NCBI GenBank assembly: GCA_947499725.1
Contig: CANMPK010000001.1
Location: 1,054,001-1,118,000 of the forward strand
Source: an uncultured Paracoccaceae bacterium
GTDB lineage: Bacteria; Pseudomonadota; Alphaproteobacteria; Rhodobacterales; Rhodobacteraceae
Direction of reading: 5' to 3'
Length of the DNA: 64,000 bases
Shown: one piece after another, positions 18,053-29,034 of the stretch
Layout: the number at the start of each line of letters is the position of its first letter
How positions within the stretch are numbered: position 1 is the first letter of the stretch
Program-made: the position numbers and the translations under genes
The notes under the pieces: generated by a model
Told to the model about the DNA's origin: nothing
The model's input: only the letters and a program-made list of their open reading frames with translations
Database searches by the model: none

Positions 18053-19450
18053 TTATGTTTGCAGGCGAGCCGGCAAACTATTGGCCCATGCGCTGATCGT
18101 ACCTGCACCAAGGCAAACGACCATGTCTCCTGGCTTGGCTTGTTCCCGCACCAAACGTTCAAGGTCATCTTCGGCTATCAACGCACTCGCTTCTCGGTGA
18201 CCGTGTGCGATAAGCCCTGCGACCAAATCATCGCGGCTTGCGCCTTCAATAGGGTCTTCACCCGCTGCGAAAACCTCTGCGATAGCGACCACATCTGCTT
18301 CGTTAAAACAGCTACAGAAGTCTTCAAACAAAGACTGCAGTCGGCTGTAACGATGTGGTTGGTGCACCGCGATCACGCGACCTTCGCAGGCTTGGCGTGC
18401 TGCCTTAAGAACAGCAGCAATTTCAACGGGGTGATGACCATAATCATCAATAATGGTGACGCCATTTACTTCACCAACCTTGGTAAACCGTCGATTCACG
18501 CCACCAAAGTTTTTAAGAGCTTCGCGAATTTCATCTGCACGCATCCCAAGATGACGCGCAATGGCGACCGCGCTCAATGCGTTGGAAACATTATGGTCCC
18601 CAGGCATCGGCAAGCTGCAGCCTTCAATCGTCAGATCTTCACTGCGCAAAACAATGTCAAAATGTGCAACGCCTGCTTTGTAAGTCAGGTTTGTCGCCCG
18701 TACATCCGCCTGCGCGTTAAAGCCAAACGTCACGACTCGGCGATCTGTAATCTTACCAACCAAGGCCTGCACTTCTGGGTGATCCGTGCAACACACTGCC
18801 AATCCATAGAATGGAATGTTGGACACAAATTCTTGGAAGCCAGCACGCAGTGTATCGAAATCGCCCCAGTGCTCCATGTGCTCTGGATCGATATTTGTCA
18901 CAATTGCGATCGTCGCAGGCAGGCGGTTAAAGGTGCCATCGCTTTCATCCGCTTCAACAACCATCCATTCGCCATCGCCCACGCGCGCGTTTGAATCATA
19001 GGCATGAATGATGCCGCCGTTGATGACCGTTGGGTCAAACTTCCCGTGGTCCAACAAAGCGGCAACCATGGTCGTAGTGGTGGTTTTCCCGTGCGTTCCC
19101 GCCACAGCAATGTTGGATTTCAATCGCATCAACTCAGCCAGCATTTCAGCGCGGCGCACCACAGGCAACCCCCGGCGACGTGCTTCATCTAGCTCTGCGT
19201 TGCCAGGCTTGATCGCGGACGAGATGACAACCACCTCAGCAGCTTCAAGGTTTTCGGCTTTTTGACCTATGAAAATCTGAGCGCCTGTTTTTTCCAAGCG
19301 CTTGGTGATCTTACTTTCCTTCAGATCAGAACCTTGGACCACATAGCCATGGTTTAGCAAAACCTCAGCGATGCCAGACATACCAATTCCACCGATGCCG
19401 ACAAAGTGAATCGGCCCGACGTCGCCCGGCAGTTTCGTTGCTGCGTTCAT
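18053..19450 (-). CDS. murC: UDP-N-acetylmuramate--L-alanine ligase MurC
   Basis: 465-aa ATP-dependent Mur ligase adding the first amino acid to UDP-MurNAc. The start is the ATG at 19450 ([20 protein letters not shown]), preceded by AAAGGGA; the frame stays open for another 81 codons upstream inside murG but these are not used. Motifs: [14 protein letters not shown] at the N-terminus, [12 protein letters not shown] (ATP loop, near residue 115), EADESDGTF and [10 protein letters not shown]. It starts one base after the murG stop, so coupling is likely. The DUF2484 gene follows after ten bases. Confidence 0.97.
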   Translation of the reverse strand: MNAATKLPGDVGPIHFVGIGGIGMSGIAEVLLNHGYVVQGSDLKESKITKRLEKTGAQIFIGQKAENLEAAEVVVISSAIKPGNAELDEARRRGLPVVRRAEMLAELMRLKSNIAVAGTHGKTTTTTMVAALLDHGKFDPTVINGGIIHAYDSNARVGDGEWMVVEADESDGTFNRLPATIAIVTNIDPEHMEHWGDFDTLRAGFQEFVSNIPFYGLAVCCTDHPEVQALVGKITDRRVVTFGFNAQADVRATNLTYKAGVAHFDIVLRSEDLTIEGCSLPMPGDHNVSNALSAVAIARHLGMRADEIREALKNFGGVNRRFTKVGEVNGVTIIDDYGHHPVEIAAVLKAARQACEGRVIAVHQPHRYSRLQSLFEDFCSCFNEADVVAIAEVFAAGEDPIEGASRDDLVAGLIAHGHREASALIAEDDLERLVREQAKPGDMVVCLGAGTISAWANSLPARLQT

Positions 19451-19451
19451 T

Positions 19452-20549
19452 TTATTTCCCTTTAGAGGCCAGCTCTTCGACCATGGCAACCAGAGTTTCT
19501 GTTGCATTTGGCAAGCCAGCGGCAATAGCTGCACGCGACATGTCTTGTGCGCCTTGCGGATGAGACAAGATAGTTTGAATTTGTTCTGAAAGGCTATCCA
19601 CTTCGAGAAGGCCTTCAGGAATAACGATGGCCGCACCGGCCTCAGCCAAACCGCGCGCATTGGCTGTTTGATGATCGCCGGTCGCGGCACCAAATGGGAT
19701 CAAGATCGAAGGGCGACCAATCACTGAAATATCTGCAACGGATGACGCACCGGACCGTGAAATCACCAACTGTGCTTCGCTCATGCGTTCTGGGATATCG
19801 GTAAAGAATTCCTGCACATCGGCGTGAATGCCTTGATCATAATAGTATTTGCTTACGCGGTCGAAATCCTCGCCGCGTGCTTGATGAGATACCCGAATAT
19901 GTTTGCGCAATTCAGTTGGCAAAGCATCAATCGCAGGAGGCACAATATCGCTAAGTATGCGCGCGCCTTGCGATCCCCCGATCACCAAGATCGACATCGG
20001 ATAGTCGCCCGGTGGGATATACCCTGCCCCAGCGCGATCCAAAACTGTCGCCCGCACCGGATTACCAGTGTGTGTACCGTCAACACCCTCAGGAAGGTTC
20101 GTGGGCCATGTGCCGCAAGCAATCGCATTTACACGTTTTGCAAAAAGTTCGTTTACACGGCCAAGAACGCCGTTCTGTTCGTGGATCATTCGGGGCAACC
20201 CCAAAACGGTTGCAGCCCCCATCGCTGGAATTGTCGGGTAACCACCAAACCCAACGACAACATCAGGACGATCGCGGCGCAGCTTCATGACTGCCCCCAT
20301 AACACCACCAAGAATTCGGAACGGAACGCCCAGCTTTGAAACGATTCCACCGCGCGCGAATGTCGCCGATGAGACCTGTTCGATATCAACCGCCTCTGGG
20401 AAAGCGCCCGTATATCGGGCGCCACGGCTGTCGGTGCTCAACTTAACGCGCCACCCCTTGGCAAGCATCGCTTCAGCAAGGGCTTGCGCAGGGAACATAT
20501 GCCCGCCTGTGCCTCCAGCCGCAATCAACAGCAGCGGTGTTTTTGTCAT
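19452..20549 (-). CDS. murG: Lipid II synthase MurG (UDP-GlcNAc transferase)
   Basis: 365-aa peripheral membrane glycosyltransferase adding GlcNAc to lipid I on the cytoplasmic face. The N-terminal G-loop [12 protein letters not shown], the second glycine loop IGGSQGARI and the UDP-GlcNAc-binding region [12 protein letters not shown] are intact. The C-terminal [12 protein letters not shown] motif is also present. The start overlaps the ftsW stop by four bases (ATGA), and murC begins one base after its end. Confidence 0.97.
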   Translation of the reverse strand: MTKTPLLLIAAGGTGGHMFPAQALAEAMLAKGWRVKLSTDSRGARYTGAFPEAVDIEQVSSATFARGGIVSKLGVPFRILGGVMGAVMKLRRDRPDVVVGFGGYPTIPAMGAATVLGLPRMIHEQNGVLGRVNELFAKRVNAIACGTWPTNLPEGVDGTHTGNPVRATVLDRAGAGYIPPGDYPMSILVIGGSQGARILSDIVPPAIDALPTELRKHIRVSHQARGEDFDRVSKYYYDQGIHADVQEFFTDIPERMSEAQLVISRSGASSVADISVIGRPSILIPFGAATGDHQTANARGLAEAGAAIVIPEGLLEVDSLSEQIQTILSHPQGAQDMSRAAIAAGLPNATETLVAMVEELASKGK

Positions 20550-21712
20550 CTGTAGTGGCCTCGAAGAATATCACCAATCTCACCTTGCGGACGAGTGCGT
20601 GTGAAAGCCAATAGCATGCCCACCGCGATACCGCCTGCAATCAATGAACTACCGCCATAACTCACAAAGGGCAATGTCATCCCTTTGGCTGGCAGCAAGC
20701 GCACAGCGACACCCATGTTGATCATCGCCTGAACGCCAAACATCGCGGCGAGACCTGTCCCCGCCAGACGGATAAACGGATCGCGCTCGCGCATCAGGCG
20801 CAGGAAGCTGCGGACAACAATGATCGCGTACAGAAGGATAATGCCCAGAACCAGAATGAGCCCGTATTCTTCAGCCGCTACAGCAATAATGAAATCTGTG
20901 TGGGCATCTGGAAGGCTCCACTTGACCTGACCTTCGCCGACCCCAACCCCAAAAACACCGCCTTCGCGGATTGCATTTGTGGCATATCCAAGCTGCGTGG
21001 TTGGATCGACATCTGCGGCAAGAAAGCCATCAATCCGGCGCGCAAAGTGTTCAGAGGCGTTGTAAGCAATCATGCCGCCAACAATGACCATGCACATCAT
21101 GGCCAAAAGCAACGCCATTGGTGCCCCAGCGACGAAATACATGACGCCCCAAGCAAACAGGATCAGACACGCCTGACCAAAATCGGGTTGCATGACCAGA
21201 ATAAGAGCGATCACGACGGTCAACATGAATGACCATAGCTTACCTGGCGGGCCGTTAATCTCTTGGCTTGCAGCCATAAACCATGCGGCAACCACGACAA
21301 ACCCAGGTTTCAAAAACTCTGAAGGTTGAACGGAAGCGAACCCAAGCGAATACCAGCGTGTTGCGCCCTTTCCGAAGTCGGTCCCAAAGAAGGGCAACAT
21401 CATCAAAGACAAAAACGCGATCACAAAGCCGACCACCGCCAAACGGCGCACCAGCTTGGTGCTCATCATCGAAGTAACGAACATTGCGAGCAAAGCCGCA
21501 CCGCCGAAGATCGATTGTCGTGTCACATAGTGAAAATGGGTAAATCCATTTTTCTCAGCCAAAGGCGGGCTCGCTGCAAGACCAAGCAAAAGCCCCATAG
21601 CAAAAAGCGCCAAGATGCAGAACATCGTCCACTTATCTAGAGTACGCCACCATTTAGGAAGAATCGGCTCTGCATCCCGTACTGGGAGCGCGCCATAAAC
21701 CATTTCTGTCAT
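20546..21712 (-). CDS. ftsW: Divisome glycosyltransferase FtsW
   Basis: 388-aa SEDS-family polytopic membrane protein that polymerises septal glycan with FtsI. About ten hydrophobic segments; family landmarks are [28 protein letters not shown] and the C-terminal [25 protein letters not shown] region (split here: [14 protein letters not shown] then SSLIAGG). It is the first gene of the second dcw segment after the PhoX insertion, so it needs a promoter of its own. A candidate lies 54-82 bp upstream of the ATG. Confidence 0.96.
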   Translation of the reverse strand: MTEMVYGALPVRDAEPILPKWWRTLDKWTMFCILALFAMGLLLGLAASPPLAEKNGFTHFHYVTRQSIFGGAALLAMFVTSMMSTKLVRRLAVVGFVIAFLSLMMLPFFGTDFGKGATRWYSLGFASVQPSEFLKPGFVVVAAWFMAASQEINGPPGKLWSFMLTVVIALILVMQPDFGQACLILFAWGVMYFVAGAPMALLLAMMCMVIVGGMIAYNASEHFARRIDGFLAADVDPTTQLGYATNAIREGGVFGVGVGEGQVKWSLPDAHTDFIIAVAAEEYGLILVLGIILLYAIIVVRSFLRLMRERDPFIRLAGTGLAAMFGVQAMINMGVAVRLLPAKGMTLPFVSYGGSSLIAGGIAVGMLLAFTRTRPQGEIGDILRGHYR

Positions 21713-21765
21713 CGGATACCTGCCGAAGTCTGCCTCAAAACGTCCGGTTCTCCGGATCTAAGGGG

Positions 21766-21794
21766 ATTCTAACAGGTGATTCGACTCTTGGGAA
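21766..21794 (-). promoter_or_regulatory. Candidate sigma70-type promoter for ftsW-murG-murC
   Basis: Read on the reverse strand: -35 TTCCCA (21789-21794), 17-base spacer, -10 TAGAAT (21766-21771) with an extended TG motif one base before it. The predicted start of transcription is about 45 bases before the ftsW ATG. It fits the need for a new promoter after the PhoX terminator. Confidence 0.35.
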
Positions 21795-21856
21795 GCATAG
21801 AGATTGGAATAGGAGCCGCGTTGCCTATTCGTGTCTCATTATGACTCTGAAAGGCA

Positions 21857-21882
21857 AAGGCCCCACCTGTTGATGGGGCCTT
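21857..21882 (-). terminator. Intrinsic terminator after the PhoX gene
   Basis: Perfect nine-base stem AAGGCCCCA / TGGGGCCTT with an eight-base loop. On the reverse strand it is followed by TGCCTTTC, a modest T-tract. It begins 22 bases after the phosphatase stop and separates that gene from ftsW. Confidence 0.75.
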
Positions 21883-21903
21883 CTAAGTTTTTGTGCAAAG
21901 GCC

Positions 21904-23781
21904 TTAGCCGACCACACCACCGTCTGTGCGTTTCACTGCAATAACGCAGGAACGTGCCAAAGTGCCCGGACCATCAGGGAAATCTGCGGCTGGGTGCTGA
22001 ATGCCCACAAAAGCCGTGCGGCGGTCAACTGAGAAGCACAGGCCCGTTACTTCGCAATTGTTCGGGCCCGTCATAAAACGCACGATCTCACCCGTTGCAG
22101 GATCGCCGATCAGCATTTGGTTGTTGCCCTGCCCTTCAAAGTCACCTTCGTTCTTGTAATCACCATCGGTTTGGATCCACAGCAAGCCTTTGCTGTCAAA
22201 CACCATGCCGTCAGGGCTGTTGAACATATTGCCTTCGTTGACGTTTGCAGAGCCGGCCATCAGGCCATCTGGGTGAACCTTCGGGTTACCCGCCATCACA
22301 TAGAGATCCCATGTGAAGGTATCATCTGTATGCTCACCACCTTCAGGGCGCCAACGCACGATCTGACCGTATTTGTTGGCTTCACGAGGGTTTGGACCAC
22401 CCACTGGCGTTTCATCACCACCTGCATTTGGTTTCAGACCACGGTTTTTGTTGTTTGTCAGGGCGCAATAGGCCTCCACACGCAAAGGATTCACCGCGAC
22501 CCATTCTGGACGGTCCATCGTCGTCGCACCAACATTGGAAGCTGCGACACGCGTGTGAATGCAGATCTCTTCCTGGCTCATGCCAGTTGCTTCTGGTGTC
22601 AGCGCCAGCCATTTACCAGAAAGGTCGTCATTGAACTTTGCCACATACAATTGACCTTCGCTCAGCAGACCTTCGGTACCGCCACCTTCCACATATGCGT
22701 CTTTGGAAACGAATTTATACAGGAATTCACCACGCTCATCGTCGCCCATATAGACGACAACGCGACCATCCGAACCCAAAACAACTTCGGCATTTTCGTG
22801 CTTAAAGCGACCCAAAGCGGTGCGTTTCTTTGGCGTAGATGTTGGATCAGTCGCATCAATCTCTACGATGTAACCATGGCGGTTTGGCTCGTTGATGTTC
22901 TTTGACAGATCAAAGCGCTCGTCGAACTTTTCAAAGCCGTAGCGAGAAGATGTGGACACGCCATAACGCTTGAATTCCGCTGGCAGCTCTTGGTTTTCAT
23001 CTGCAGAACCGAAGTACCCGTTAAAGTTCTCTTCGCAGGTTAGGTATGTGCCCCAAGGGGTTTCGCCGTTACCGCAGTTGTTCCATGTGCCCAGAACCGT
23101 TTTGCCTTCTGGGTCTGCATCTGTTTTCACCAGATCATGGCCAGCCACTGGACCAGTCAGTTCCATCGGTGTGTCGATGGTAATACGGCGGTTGTATTCA
23201 GAATCCAGCACTGGGTTCCAACCGTTTTCGCCCTCTTCAATTTCCAGAATGGAAATACCGTGCGCGTTCTTCATTTTCTGGATGTCGTCCGCGTTGATCG
23301 CTTTGCCGTCTTCGCGGTTGTTCAGCAGAACCTTGTTCTGAATGTACTCGTTATTCACCGCCAGAATTTGCTTGTCGCCCTTTGCAAACACAGACATGCC
23401 GTCTGTATTGTCACCAAAAGATTTCAGCTGTGTTTCTGCTGTGCCGCCAGTGGCTTGATCAACGTCTTCAACGCCAGACCACATTGGCTGGCCCCATTTC
23501 ACGAGCACTTCCCACTCATAGCCTTCTGGAAGGGTCACAGTGTTGGCTGTGGAGGTTGGAATTGGCGTAAAGCCAAAGCGATTTGCGGCCTGTGCCTCTG
23601 TTGCTAGGAAGGTAGAGCCCATCACTGCTGCGCCAGAACCAAAGGCCAAGGCACCACCAAGGAAGCCACGACGAGAGATCGCTGCTTCTACAACATCATC
23701 AAACGCATTGTGCTCAGAGCGCGGGTTGCGCAGCTCGTCATAATCATCAAAGGAAAGGTCTTGAATATCTTGCTCACGCAT
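21904..23781 (-). CDS. phoX: PhoX-type alkaline phosphatase (DUF839), Tat-exported
   Basis: 625 aa with a twin-arginine signal (SRRGFLGGAL near residue 32, hydrophobic run, then the cleavage-like ATEAQAA), so it is folded in the cytoplasm and exported to the periplasm. The body matches the PhoX/DUF839 family: GTWNNCGNGETPWGTYLTCEEN holds the conserved Cys and Glu ligands (written here as NNCGNGETPWGT and YLTCEEN), with DDERGEFLYKF and WIQTDG later. PhoX enzymes use Ca and Fe to hydrolyse phosphomonoesters for phosphate acquisition. It interrupts the dcw cluster between murD and ftsW. No clear Pho box was found in the 166-bp upstream gap. Substrate and regulation are unproven. Confidence 0.8.
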   Translation of the reverse strand: MREQDIQDLSFDDYDELRNPRSEHNAFDDVVEAAISRRGFLGGALAFGSGAAVMGSTFLATEAQAANRFGFTPIPTSTANTVTLPEGYEWEVLVKWGQPMWSGVEDVDQATGGTAETQLKSFGDNTDGMSVFAKGDKQILAVNNEYIQNKVLLNNREDGKAINADDIQKMKNAHGISILEIEEGENGWNPVLDSEYNRRITIDTPMELTGPVAGHDLVKTDADPEGKTVLGTWNNCGNGETPWGTYLTCEENFNGYFGSADENQELPAEFKRYGVSTSSRYGFEKFDERFDLSKNINEPNRHGYIVEIDATDPTSTPKKRTALGRFKHENAEVVLGSDGRVVVYMGDDERGEFLYKFVSKDAYVEGGGTEGLLSEGQLYVAKFNDDLSGKWLALTPEATGMSQEEICIHTRVAASNVGATTMDRPEWVAVNPLRVEAYCALTNNKNRGLKPNAGGDETPVGGPNPREANKYGQIVRWRPEGGEHTDDTFTWDLYVMAGNPKVHPDGLMAGSANVNEGNMFNSPDGMVFDSKGLLWIQTDGDYKNEGDFEGQGNNQMLIGDPATGEIVRFMTGPNNCEVTGLCFSVDRRTAFVGIQHPAADFPDGPGTLARSCVIAVKRTDGGVVG

Positions 23782-23947
23782 CTTTCGTCTCCGCGTTGGC
23801 TGGTTAAATTACAGCCTCTGATACAGCGCGATTTGTGACGTTTTGCCGTCAACTTCTTAAGGGTTTGGTAACAGCGAGATTTGCAAGACAGGATCGGCGC
23901 CCGCCCGCAGGGTTGACCCGTGCAGATTTGTCAGGCAAGCCGCGCCT

Positions 23948-25129
23948 ATGCAGTTTGATACGGTAATCATAGGCGCAGGCGCAGCGGGTTTGATGTGCGC
24001 AACCCATACGGGTGGCAAAACGCTTTTGGTGGATCACGCCAAAGCCGCGGGCGAGAAGATCCGCATCTCAGGCGGTGGGCGTTGCAATTTCACTAATATG
24101 TATGCCAGCGCAGAAAATTTTCTGTCGCAAAACCCGCATTTCTGCAAAAGCGCGCTCAGTCGTTACACCCAATGGGATTTCATCGATCTGGTTGCCAAAC
24201 ATGGCATCGCTTATCACGAAAAGACATTGGGCCAGTTGTTTTGCGACAATTCCTCTAAGGACATCGTGAACATGCTGCTGGCCGAAATGAAACAGGCTGG
24301 CGCGACTTTAAAACTGAACACATCTGTTAAGGCGATCAAAACAAACACGAGCGGCTATCAAATTTCGCTTGTCGACGGCGGCAAGCAAACGGATGTCACT
24401 TGCAAGAATTTGGTTTTGGCAACGGGCGGCAAATCCATTCCCAAAATGGGCGCGACAGGCTTTGCATATGACATCGCGCGGCAATTCGGATTGCGCGTTA
24501 CGGATACCCGCGCAGGCCTTGTGCCTTTCACTTTCCCAGAAGGGCGTTTTAAGCCGCTTGCTGGCGTTGCCCATGATGTGCGTGCGACAGCGGATGGCAC
24601 ATCCTTTGAAGAAGCTATGCTGTTCACCCACCGTGGATTGTCAGGGCCGTCAATGCTGCAAACCTCAAGCTATTGGCGTGAAGGGCAAGAGATCTCGGTC
24701 AACTTTTTCCCAAATACCGATCTCTTTGCAGAGCTAAAGTCCCGTAAATCCACCGATGGAAAACGGAACCTTTCGACCGTTTTAGGCTATTACCTCCCTG
24801 CCCGATTGTCAGAACATTTTTCTGAAGCGCTAAAACTCAAGGGCAACTTGGCCGACCAAAGCGATGCTGCCTTAAAAGAGCTGGTTCAAGCGCTGCGCGA
24901 TTGGCGCGCTGTCCCCTCTGGCACCGAAGGCTATCGGACTGCCGAAGTTACACTTGGTGGCATTGATACTGACGAGCTGTCTTCCAAAACAATGGAAGCC
25001 AAAAAACAATCGGGCCTCTACGTTATTGGCGAGGCCATGGACGTGACTGGATGGTTGGGTGGATACAATTTCCAATGGGCGTGGAGCTCTGCCGTTGCTG
25101 CAGGTCGCGCTATTTCAGCGTCTCTTTGA
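23948..25129 (+). CDS. HI0933/YhiN-type NAD(P)/FAD-dependent oxidoreductase
   Basis: 393-aa flavoprotein of the HI0933 (BaiN-like) family. The N-terminal dinucleotide-binding motif is [26 protein letters not shown], the family hallmark, follows near residue 44, then [15 protein letters not shown] and the C-terminal flavin motif [18 protein letters not shown]. Cytosolic, no signal. The natural substrate is unknown; relatives have been linked to unsaturated bile-acid or flavin chemistry, which need not apply here. It is the only + strand gene inside the dcw region, divergent from the PhoX gene, and its end overlaps the murD end by 20 bases tail to tail. Confidence 0.85.
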   Translation: MQFDTVIIGAGAAGLMCATHTGGKTLLVDHAKAAGEKIRISGGGRCNFTNMYASAENFLSQNPHFCKSALSRYTQWDFIDLVAKHGIAYHEKTLGQLFCDNSSKDIVNMLLAEMKQAGATLKLNTSVKAIKTNTSGYQISLVDGGKQTDVTCKNLVLATGGKSIPKMGATGFAYDIARQFGLRVTDTRAGLVPFTFPEGRFKPLAGVAHDVRATADGTSFEEAMLFTHRGLSGPSMLQTSSYWREGQEISVNFFPNTDLFAELKSRKSTDGKRNLSTVLGYYLPARLSEHFSEALKLKGNLADQSDAALKELVQALRDWRAVPSGTEGYRTAEVTLGGIDTDELSSKTMEAKKQSGLYVIGEAMDVTGWLGGYNFQWAWSSAVAAGRAISASL

Positions 25130-26510
25130 CCAGCTCAATGAAATGCGCACCGCGCTTTTCAAAGCTATCGTATTGATCAAAGCTTGCAGCTGCAGGCGCG
25201 AGCAAAACGGTTTCACCCTCTTGCGCATCCGCAATCGCCTTGGCGACAGCTGTTTCCATCGTCGTGCAGATTTCGGCATCGACCCCTGAAAGCTGCATCG
25301 CGAAATGAGCAGCTTCTCGGCCAATCACATAGGCTTTGACAACCTGCCCTGTTGCGTCTTTCAAACCGTCCAATCCACCTTCTTTTTCAAGCCCACCGCA
25401 AATCCAGCGGATGTTCTTAAAGGCTGATAGCGCTTTAGCTGCGGAATCCACATTGGTCGCTTTGCTGTCATTCACAAAGGTCACGCCATTGGCCTCAGCC
25501 ACAATCTGGCTGCGATGTGGCAGGCCGCCAAAGCTGGCAAACCCTTGCTCGATCACGCGCGGGGCTAACCCCAAGGAACGACACACTGCGTAAGCTGCAC
25601 ATGCGTTTTGATGGTTATGCGCCCCAGGCAAGCCTTTGATCGCGCGCAGATCGATTGAACCAACCTGACGGCCTTTGCGATACTCAGACAAGAACCCTTT
25701 GCGTGCAAAAACCTGCCAACCTGGGCCAGTCAGTTTCTGCTCGGTCGAGATGCGGATCACGCGATCATCAGCGGCGCTTTCCGACAATTGCCCGGCAAGG
25801 TACAATCCTTCATCCTCATCAATGCCAATAATCGCACGATCTGGACCGCCTTCAGCAAACAAGCGTCGCTTCGCAGCGAAGTAACCGCCCATGCCATTGT
25901 GACGATCCAAATGATCAGGTGATAGGTTTGAAAAAACCGCCAAGTCCGGCGTTAAAGAGCGCGCAAGATCGGTCTGATAGCTACTGAGTTCCAGCACCAC
26001 CACATCCCCATCTGCAGCAGGATCAATGTCCAAAACGCCGCGACCGATATTGCCTGCCAACTGCGTATTTCGACCTGTGCTTTCCAGCACATGATGGATC
26101 AATGCAGATGTGGTTGATTTCCCGTTAGATCCGGTAACCGCCACAACCTTTGGATCAACATCAAAATTCGCCCATTCTTCTGTGGCGAATGACTGAAAGA
26201 ACAGCCCAATATCATTGTCCACAGGAACGCCCGCAACCATGGCTGCGCGCACGACTGGGTTAGGCGCTGGGTACAAATGCGGAATACCAGGCGACACAAT
26301 CAGCCGCGTGATGTCATCAAAAGCACCCGCCTTATGCAGCTCTTTGACCTCAAAGCCTTCTTCAGTCGCGGCATCCCGTGCGGCAGCATTGTCATCCCAA
26401 CAGACAGGAATAGCCCCGCCTTCATGCAATGCCCGCGCCGCAGCCAGACCAGAGCGGCCAAGCCCTAAGACGGCAACACGTTGCCCGGTATATCCGCGAA
26501 CAGGAATCAT
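25110..26510 (-). CDS. murD: UDP-N-acetylmuramoyl-L-alanine--D-glutamate ligase MurD
   Basis: 466-aa Mur ligase adding D-Glu. The ATP loop is GSNGKST at 127-133, with the N-terminal Rossmann segment [29 protein letters not shown] and ICGGLEKEG belong to the C-terminal domain. It starts in a one-base TAATG overlap with mraY, so it is coupled to it. Its 3' end overlaps the convergent flavoprotein gene by 20 bases, and no terminator fits in between, so the first half of the dcw operon may end through antisense collision or Rho. Confidence 0.97.
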   Translation of the reverse strand: MIPVRGYTGQRVAVLGLGRSGLAAARALHEGGAIPVCWDDNAAARDAATEEGFEVKELHKAGAFDDITRLIVSPGIPHLYPAPNPVVRAAMVAGVPVDNDIGLFFQSFATEEWANFDVDPKVVAVTGSNGKSTTSALIHHVLESTGRNTQLAGNIGRGVLDIDPAADGDVVVLELSSYQTDLARSLTPDLAVFSNLSPDHLDRHNGMGGYFAAKRRLFAEGGPDRAIIGIDEDEGLYLAGQLSESAADDRVIRISTEQKLTGPGWQVFARKGFLSEYRKGRQVGSIDLRAIKGLPGAHNHQNACAAYAVCRSLGLAPRVIEQGFASFGGLPHRSQIVAEANGVTFVNDSKATNVDSAAKALSAFKNIRWICGGLEKEGGLDGLKDATGQVVKAYVIGREAAHFAMQLSGVDAEICTTMETAVAKAIADAQEGETVLLAPAAASFDQYDSFEKRGAHFIELVKETLK

Positions 26511-27592
26511 TAGCGTACCTTCAAGGTCGCAAGGCCAATCATCGCGAGGATCAAAGAAATGATCCAGAAACGGATTACGATCTGCGGCTCTGCCCAGCCC
26601 TTTTTCTCATAGTGGTGATGGATTGGTGCCATTAGGAAAACGCGCTTACCGGTGCGTTTGAAGTATAGAACCTGAATAATCACAGATAGGGCCTCGACCA
26701 CGAACAAGCCGCCTACGATACCCAATACCAATTCGTGCTTTGTCGATACAGCAATTGCGCCCAATGCGCCGCCGAGTGCCAAGGAGCCAGTGTCGCCCAT
26801 GAACACAGCCGCAGGAGGTGCATTATACCATAGGAAGCCCAAGCCACCGCCGATCAAACCTGATACAAAGATCAAGATCTCACCAGTGCCCGGCACGTAA
26901 TGCACATCTAGATATTCAGTAAAGTCCACTCGGCCAACAGCATAAGCAATTACGCCCAAAGCACCCGCCGCAATCATGGACGGCATGATGGCAAGACCGT
27001 CCAAACCATCTGTCAGGTTCACAGCATTCGCCGCGCCGACGATCACCACCATAGAAAACGGAATAAATAGGTAGCCAAAGTTCAAAAGAATATCTTTGAA
27101 AACCGGCAAAGCGATCTGATATTTCAACGCGTCCGGATGAAGATGGGTCGCCCAATAGCTGGCAACAAAGGCAATCAAAAAGCCAAGAAACAATCGCGCC
27201 TTGCTTGAAAGCCCATTGGTGTTTTGCTTACTCACCTTAGCAAAATCATCCGCAAAACCGATCGCCGCATAGGCCAGTGTCACAAACAAAACCAGCCATA
27301 CAAAGCCGTTGTCCCAACGCGCCCAAAGCAATGTCGAGGTCACCAGAGCGCCCACGATCAGCAAACCACCCATAGTTGGCGTGCCCGCTTTCGCAAAGTG
27401 CCCCTCTGGGCCATCTTCACGAATAGGTTGGCCTTTGCCCTGCTTGCGACGCAAAACGTTGATCAACGGGCGACCAAAAATGAAGCCAAAAATCAATGCT
27501 GTGAAAAAGGCACCACCGGCACGAAATGTGATGTAGCGAAACAAGTTAAAGAAATCGCCGCCATCTGACAGTGATGTGAGCCAATACAGCAT
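26510..27592 (-). CDS. mraY: Phospho-MurNAc-pentapeptide transferase MraY
   Basis: 360-aa integral membrane enzyme forming lipid I from UDP-MurNAc-pentapeptide and undecaprenyl phosphate. Ten hydrophobic segments; catalytic and binding motifs include GFADDFAKV (the aspartate pair), [13 protein letters not shown], and the histidine loop [15 protein letters not shown]. Both ends show one-base TAATG overlaps, with murF before and murD after. Confidence 0.98.
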   Translation of the reverse strand: MLYWLTSLSDGGDFFNLFRYITFRAGGAFFTALIFGFIFGRPLINVLRRKQGKGQPIREDGPEGHFAKAGTPTMGGLLIVGALVTSTLLWARWDNGFVWLVLFVTLAYAAIGFADDFAKVSKQNTNGLSSKARLFLGFLIAFVASYWATHLHPDALKYQIALPVFKDILLNFGYLFIPFSMVVIVGAANAVNLTDGLDGLAIMPSMIAAGALGVIAYAVGRVDFTEYLDVHYVPGTGEILIFVSGLIGGGLGFLWYNAPPAAVFMGDTGSLALGGALGAIAVSTKHELVLGIVGGLFVVEALSVIIQVLYFKRTGKRVFLMAPIHHHYEKKGWAEPQIVIRFWIISLILAMIGLATLKVR

Positions 27593-29034
27593 TAAGATGC
27601 CCCCTCATTATTGCTGGACGCGACATGGCCTAATTTGCGGATTGCGTCAACAACGCGTCCGACTCCCATGCTAAGCGATCCTTTTGCCAGAACGACATCC
27701 CCTGCATCTAGATCACGTGCGAGGCCTTCGACCATTTCAGCAGCGGTTTCTGTCCATCGACCCTGTTTTTCAGCCGGAAGAGCCTCGTACAGAGATTGCA
27801 TCAAAGGCCCGATACAATGCACAACATCAATCTCTTGCAGGCTCGGATAAGTCGCAACAGCGCGGTGCAGTTCCTCTTCGCTCGCGCCGAGTTCTTTCAT
27901 GTCACCCAAATAAGCCACTCGACGCCCAGACTTGATACGCCCAATGCCATCGGTCACATCTGCCGCTGCCAAAACTTCGAGCGACGCCGCCAAAGAGGCT
28001 GGGTTTGCATTATAGGCATCATCGATCAACTCGATGGTCAATTGGCTTTCCACAGAATCCAATGCGATCACCTCGCGCAAACCGCGCCCTGCACCTGGCT
28101 CCCATTGGCCCAAATCGGAAACTGCAATCGCCAAATCGAGATCCAATGCCTCAGCCACCGCCAAAGCACCTATGCCATTCTTTGCATAGTGCCGACCGGG
28201 AACAGGCACTTTGAACAAACAGGTTTCGTTTGCCAAAGTCGCCTGTGCTGTTGTGGCTTTGTCGCCAATCTTTACTTCGGACAAACGCGCCGTGGCATCG
28301 TCCATTTCGCCAAAAGAAACACAGACCTCAGCCGCCTTATTCGCCGCTTTTGCAAGCACATCAGAAACTTCAAGATCACCATTGAAAATAGCAGTGCCGC
28401 CAGCCTCAAGCCCCTCGAAAATCGAAGCTTTCTCACGTGCAATGCCCTCAAGGCTTTCAAACGCGGCCAGATGGGCCGGTGCCACAGTTGTCACCATCGC
28501 CACATGCGGGCGCGCCATCTTCGCCAACGGAGCAATCTCTCCGGGGTGGTTCATACCGATTTCGATCACGGCAAATTCCGTATCCCGCGGCATACGTGCC
28601 AATGTCAGCGGCACCCCCCAATGGTTGTTATAACTTGCTTCGGCCGCATGGGTTTTTCCCTGCCCTGACAGAACCTTACGCAGCATTTCTTTTGTTGAGG
28701 TCTTGCCAACGGATCCTGTCACGGCAACCACTTTTCCCGCGACACGTGCGCGCGCGGCCTTGCCCAAGTCTTCCAAGCCGGTCAGCACATCTTTCACAAT
28801 CAACAAAGGAGCATCCGGTTCGACGCCCTCGGGAATATGGCTTACCAAAGCAGCCGCTGCGCCTTTCTCTAAAGCTTGCGCCACGAAGTCATGACCATCG
28901 CGCGCAGCCTTTAGAGCCACGAACAGATCACCTTTTTGCAAGGTGCGTGTATCGATGGAAACGCCGGAACAGTCCCAATCAATTGCAGACAAACCACCTG
29001 TCGCAGCAACAGCCTCTTTAGCAGTCCAAAGCAT
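27592..29034 (-). CDS. murF: UDP-MurNAc-tripeptide--D-Ala-D-Ala ligase MurF
   Basis: 480-aa Mur ligase attaching D-Ala-D-Ala to complete the pentapeptide. The ATP-binding loop GSVGKTS is at 107-113, preceded by the family N-terminal segment [28 protein letters not shown] and [15 protein letters not shown] follow. One-base overlap with murE before it and mraY after it. The D-Ala-D-Ala substrate is made by DdlB, encoded about 11 kb further along the same cluster. Confidence 0.97.
   Translation of the reverse strand: MLWTAKEAVAATGGLSAIDWDCSGVSIDTRTLQKGDLFVALKAARDGHDFVAQALEKGAAAALVSHIPEGVEPDAPLLIVKDVLTGLEDLGKAARARVAGKVVAVTGSVGKTSTKEMLRKVLSGQGKTHAAEASYNNHWGVPLTLARMPRDTEFAVIEIGMNHPGEIAPLAKMARPHVAMVTTVAPAHLAAFESLEGIAREKASIFEGLEAGGTAIFNGDLEVSDVLAKAANKAAEVCVSFGEMDDATARLSEVKIGDKATTAQATLANETCLFKVPVPGRHYAKNGIGALAVAEALDLDLAIAVSDLGQWEPGAGRGLREVIALDSVESQLTIELIDDAYNANPASLAASLEVLAAADVTDGIGRIKSGRRVAYLGDMKELGASEEELHRAVATYPSLQEIDVVHCIGPLMQSLYEALPAEKQGRWTETAAEMVEGLARDLDAGDVVLAKGSLSMGVGRVVDAIRKLGHVASSNNEGAS

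Noticed and set aside
23782-23947. Pho box in front of the PhoX gene
   Set aside because: One CTGTTAC half-site is present, but the second half at 11-bp spacing is poor.
27796-28668. 290-codon open frame antisense to murF
   Set aside because: Shadow frame with no recognisable motif or start site.
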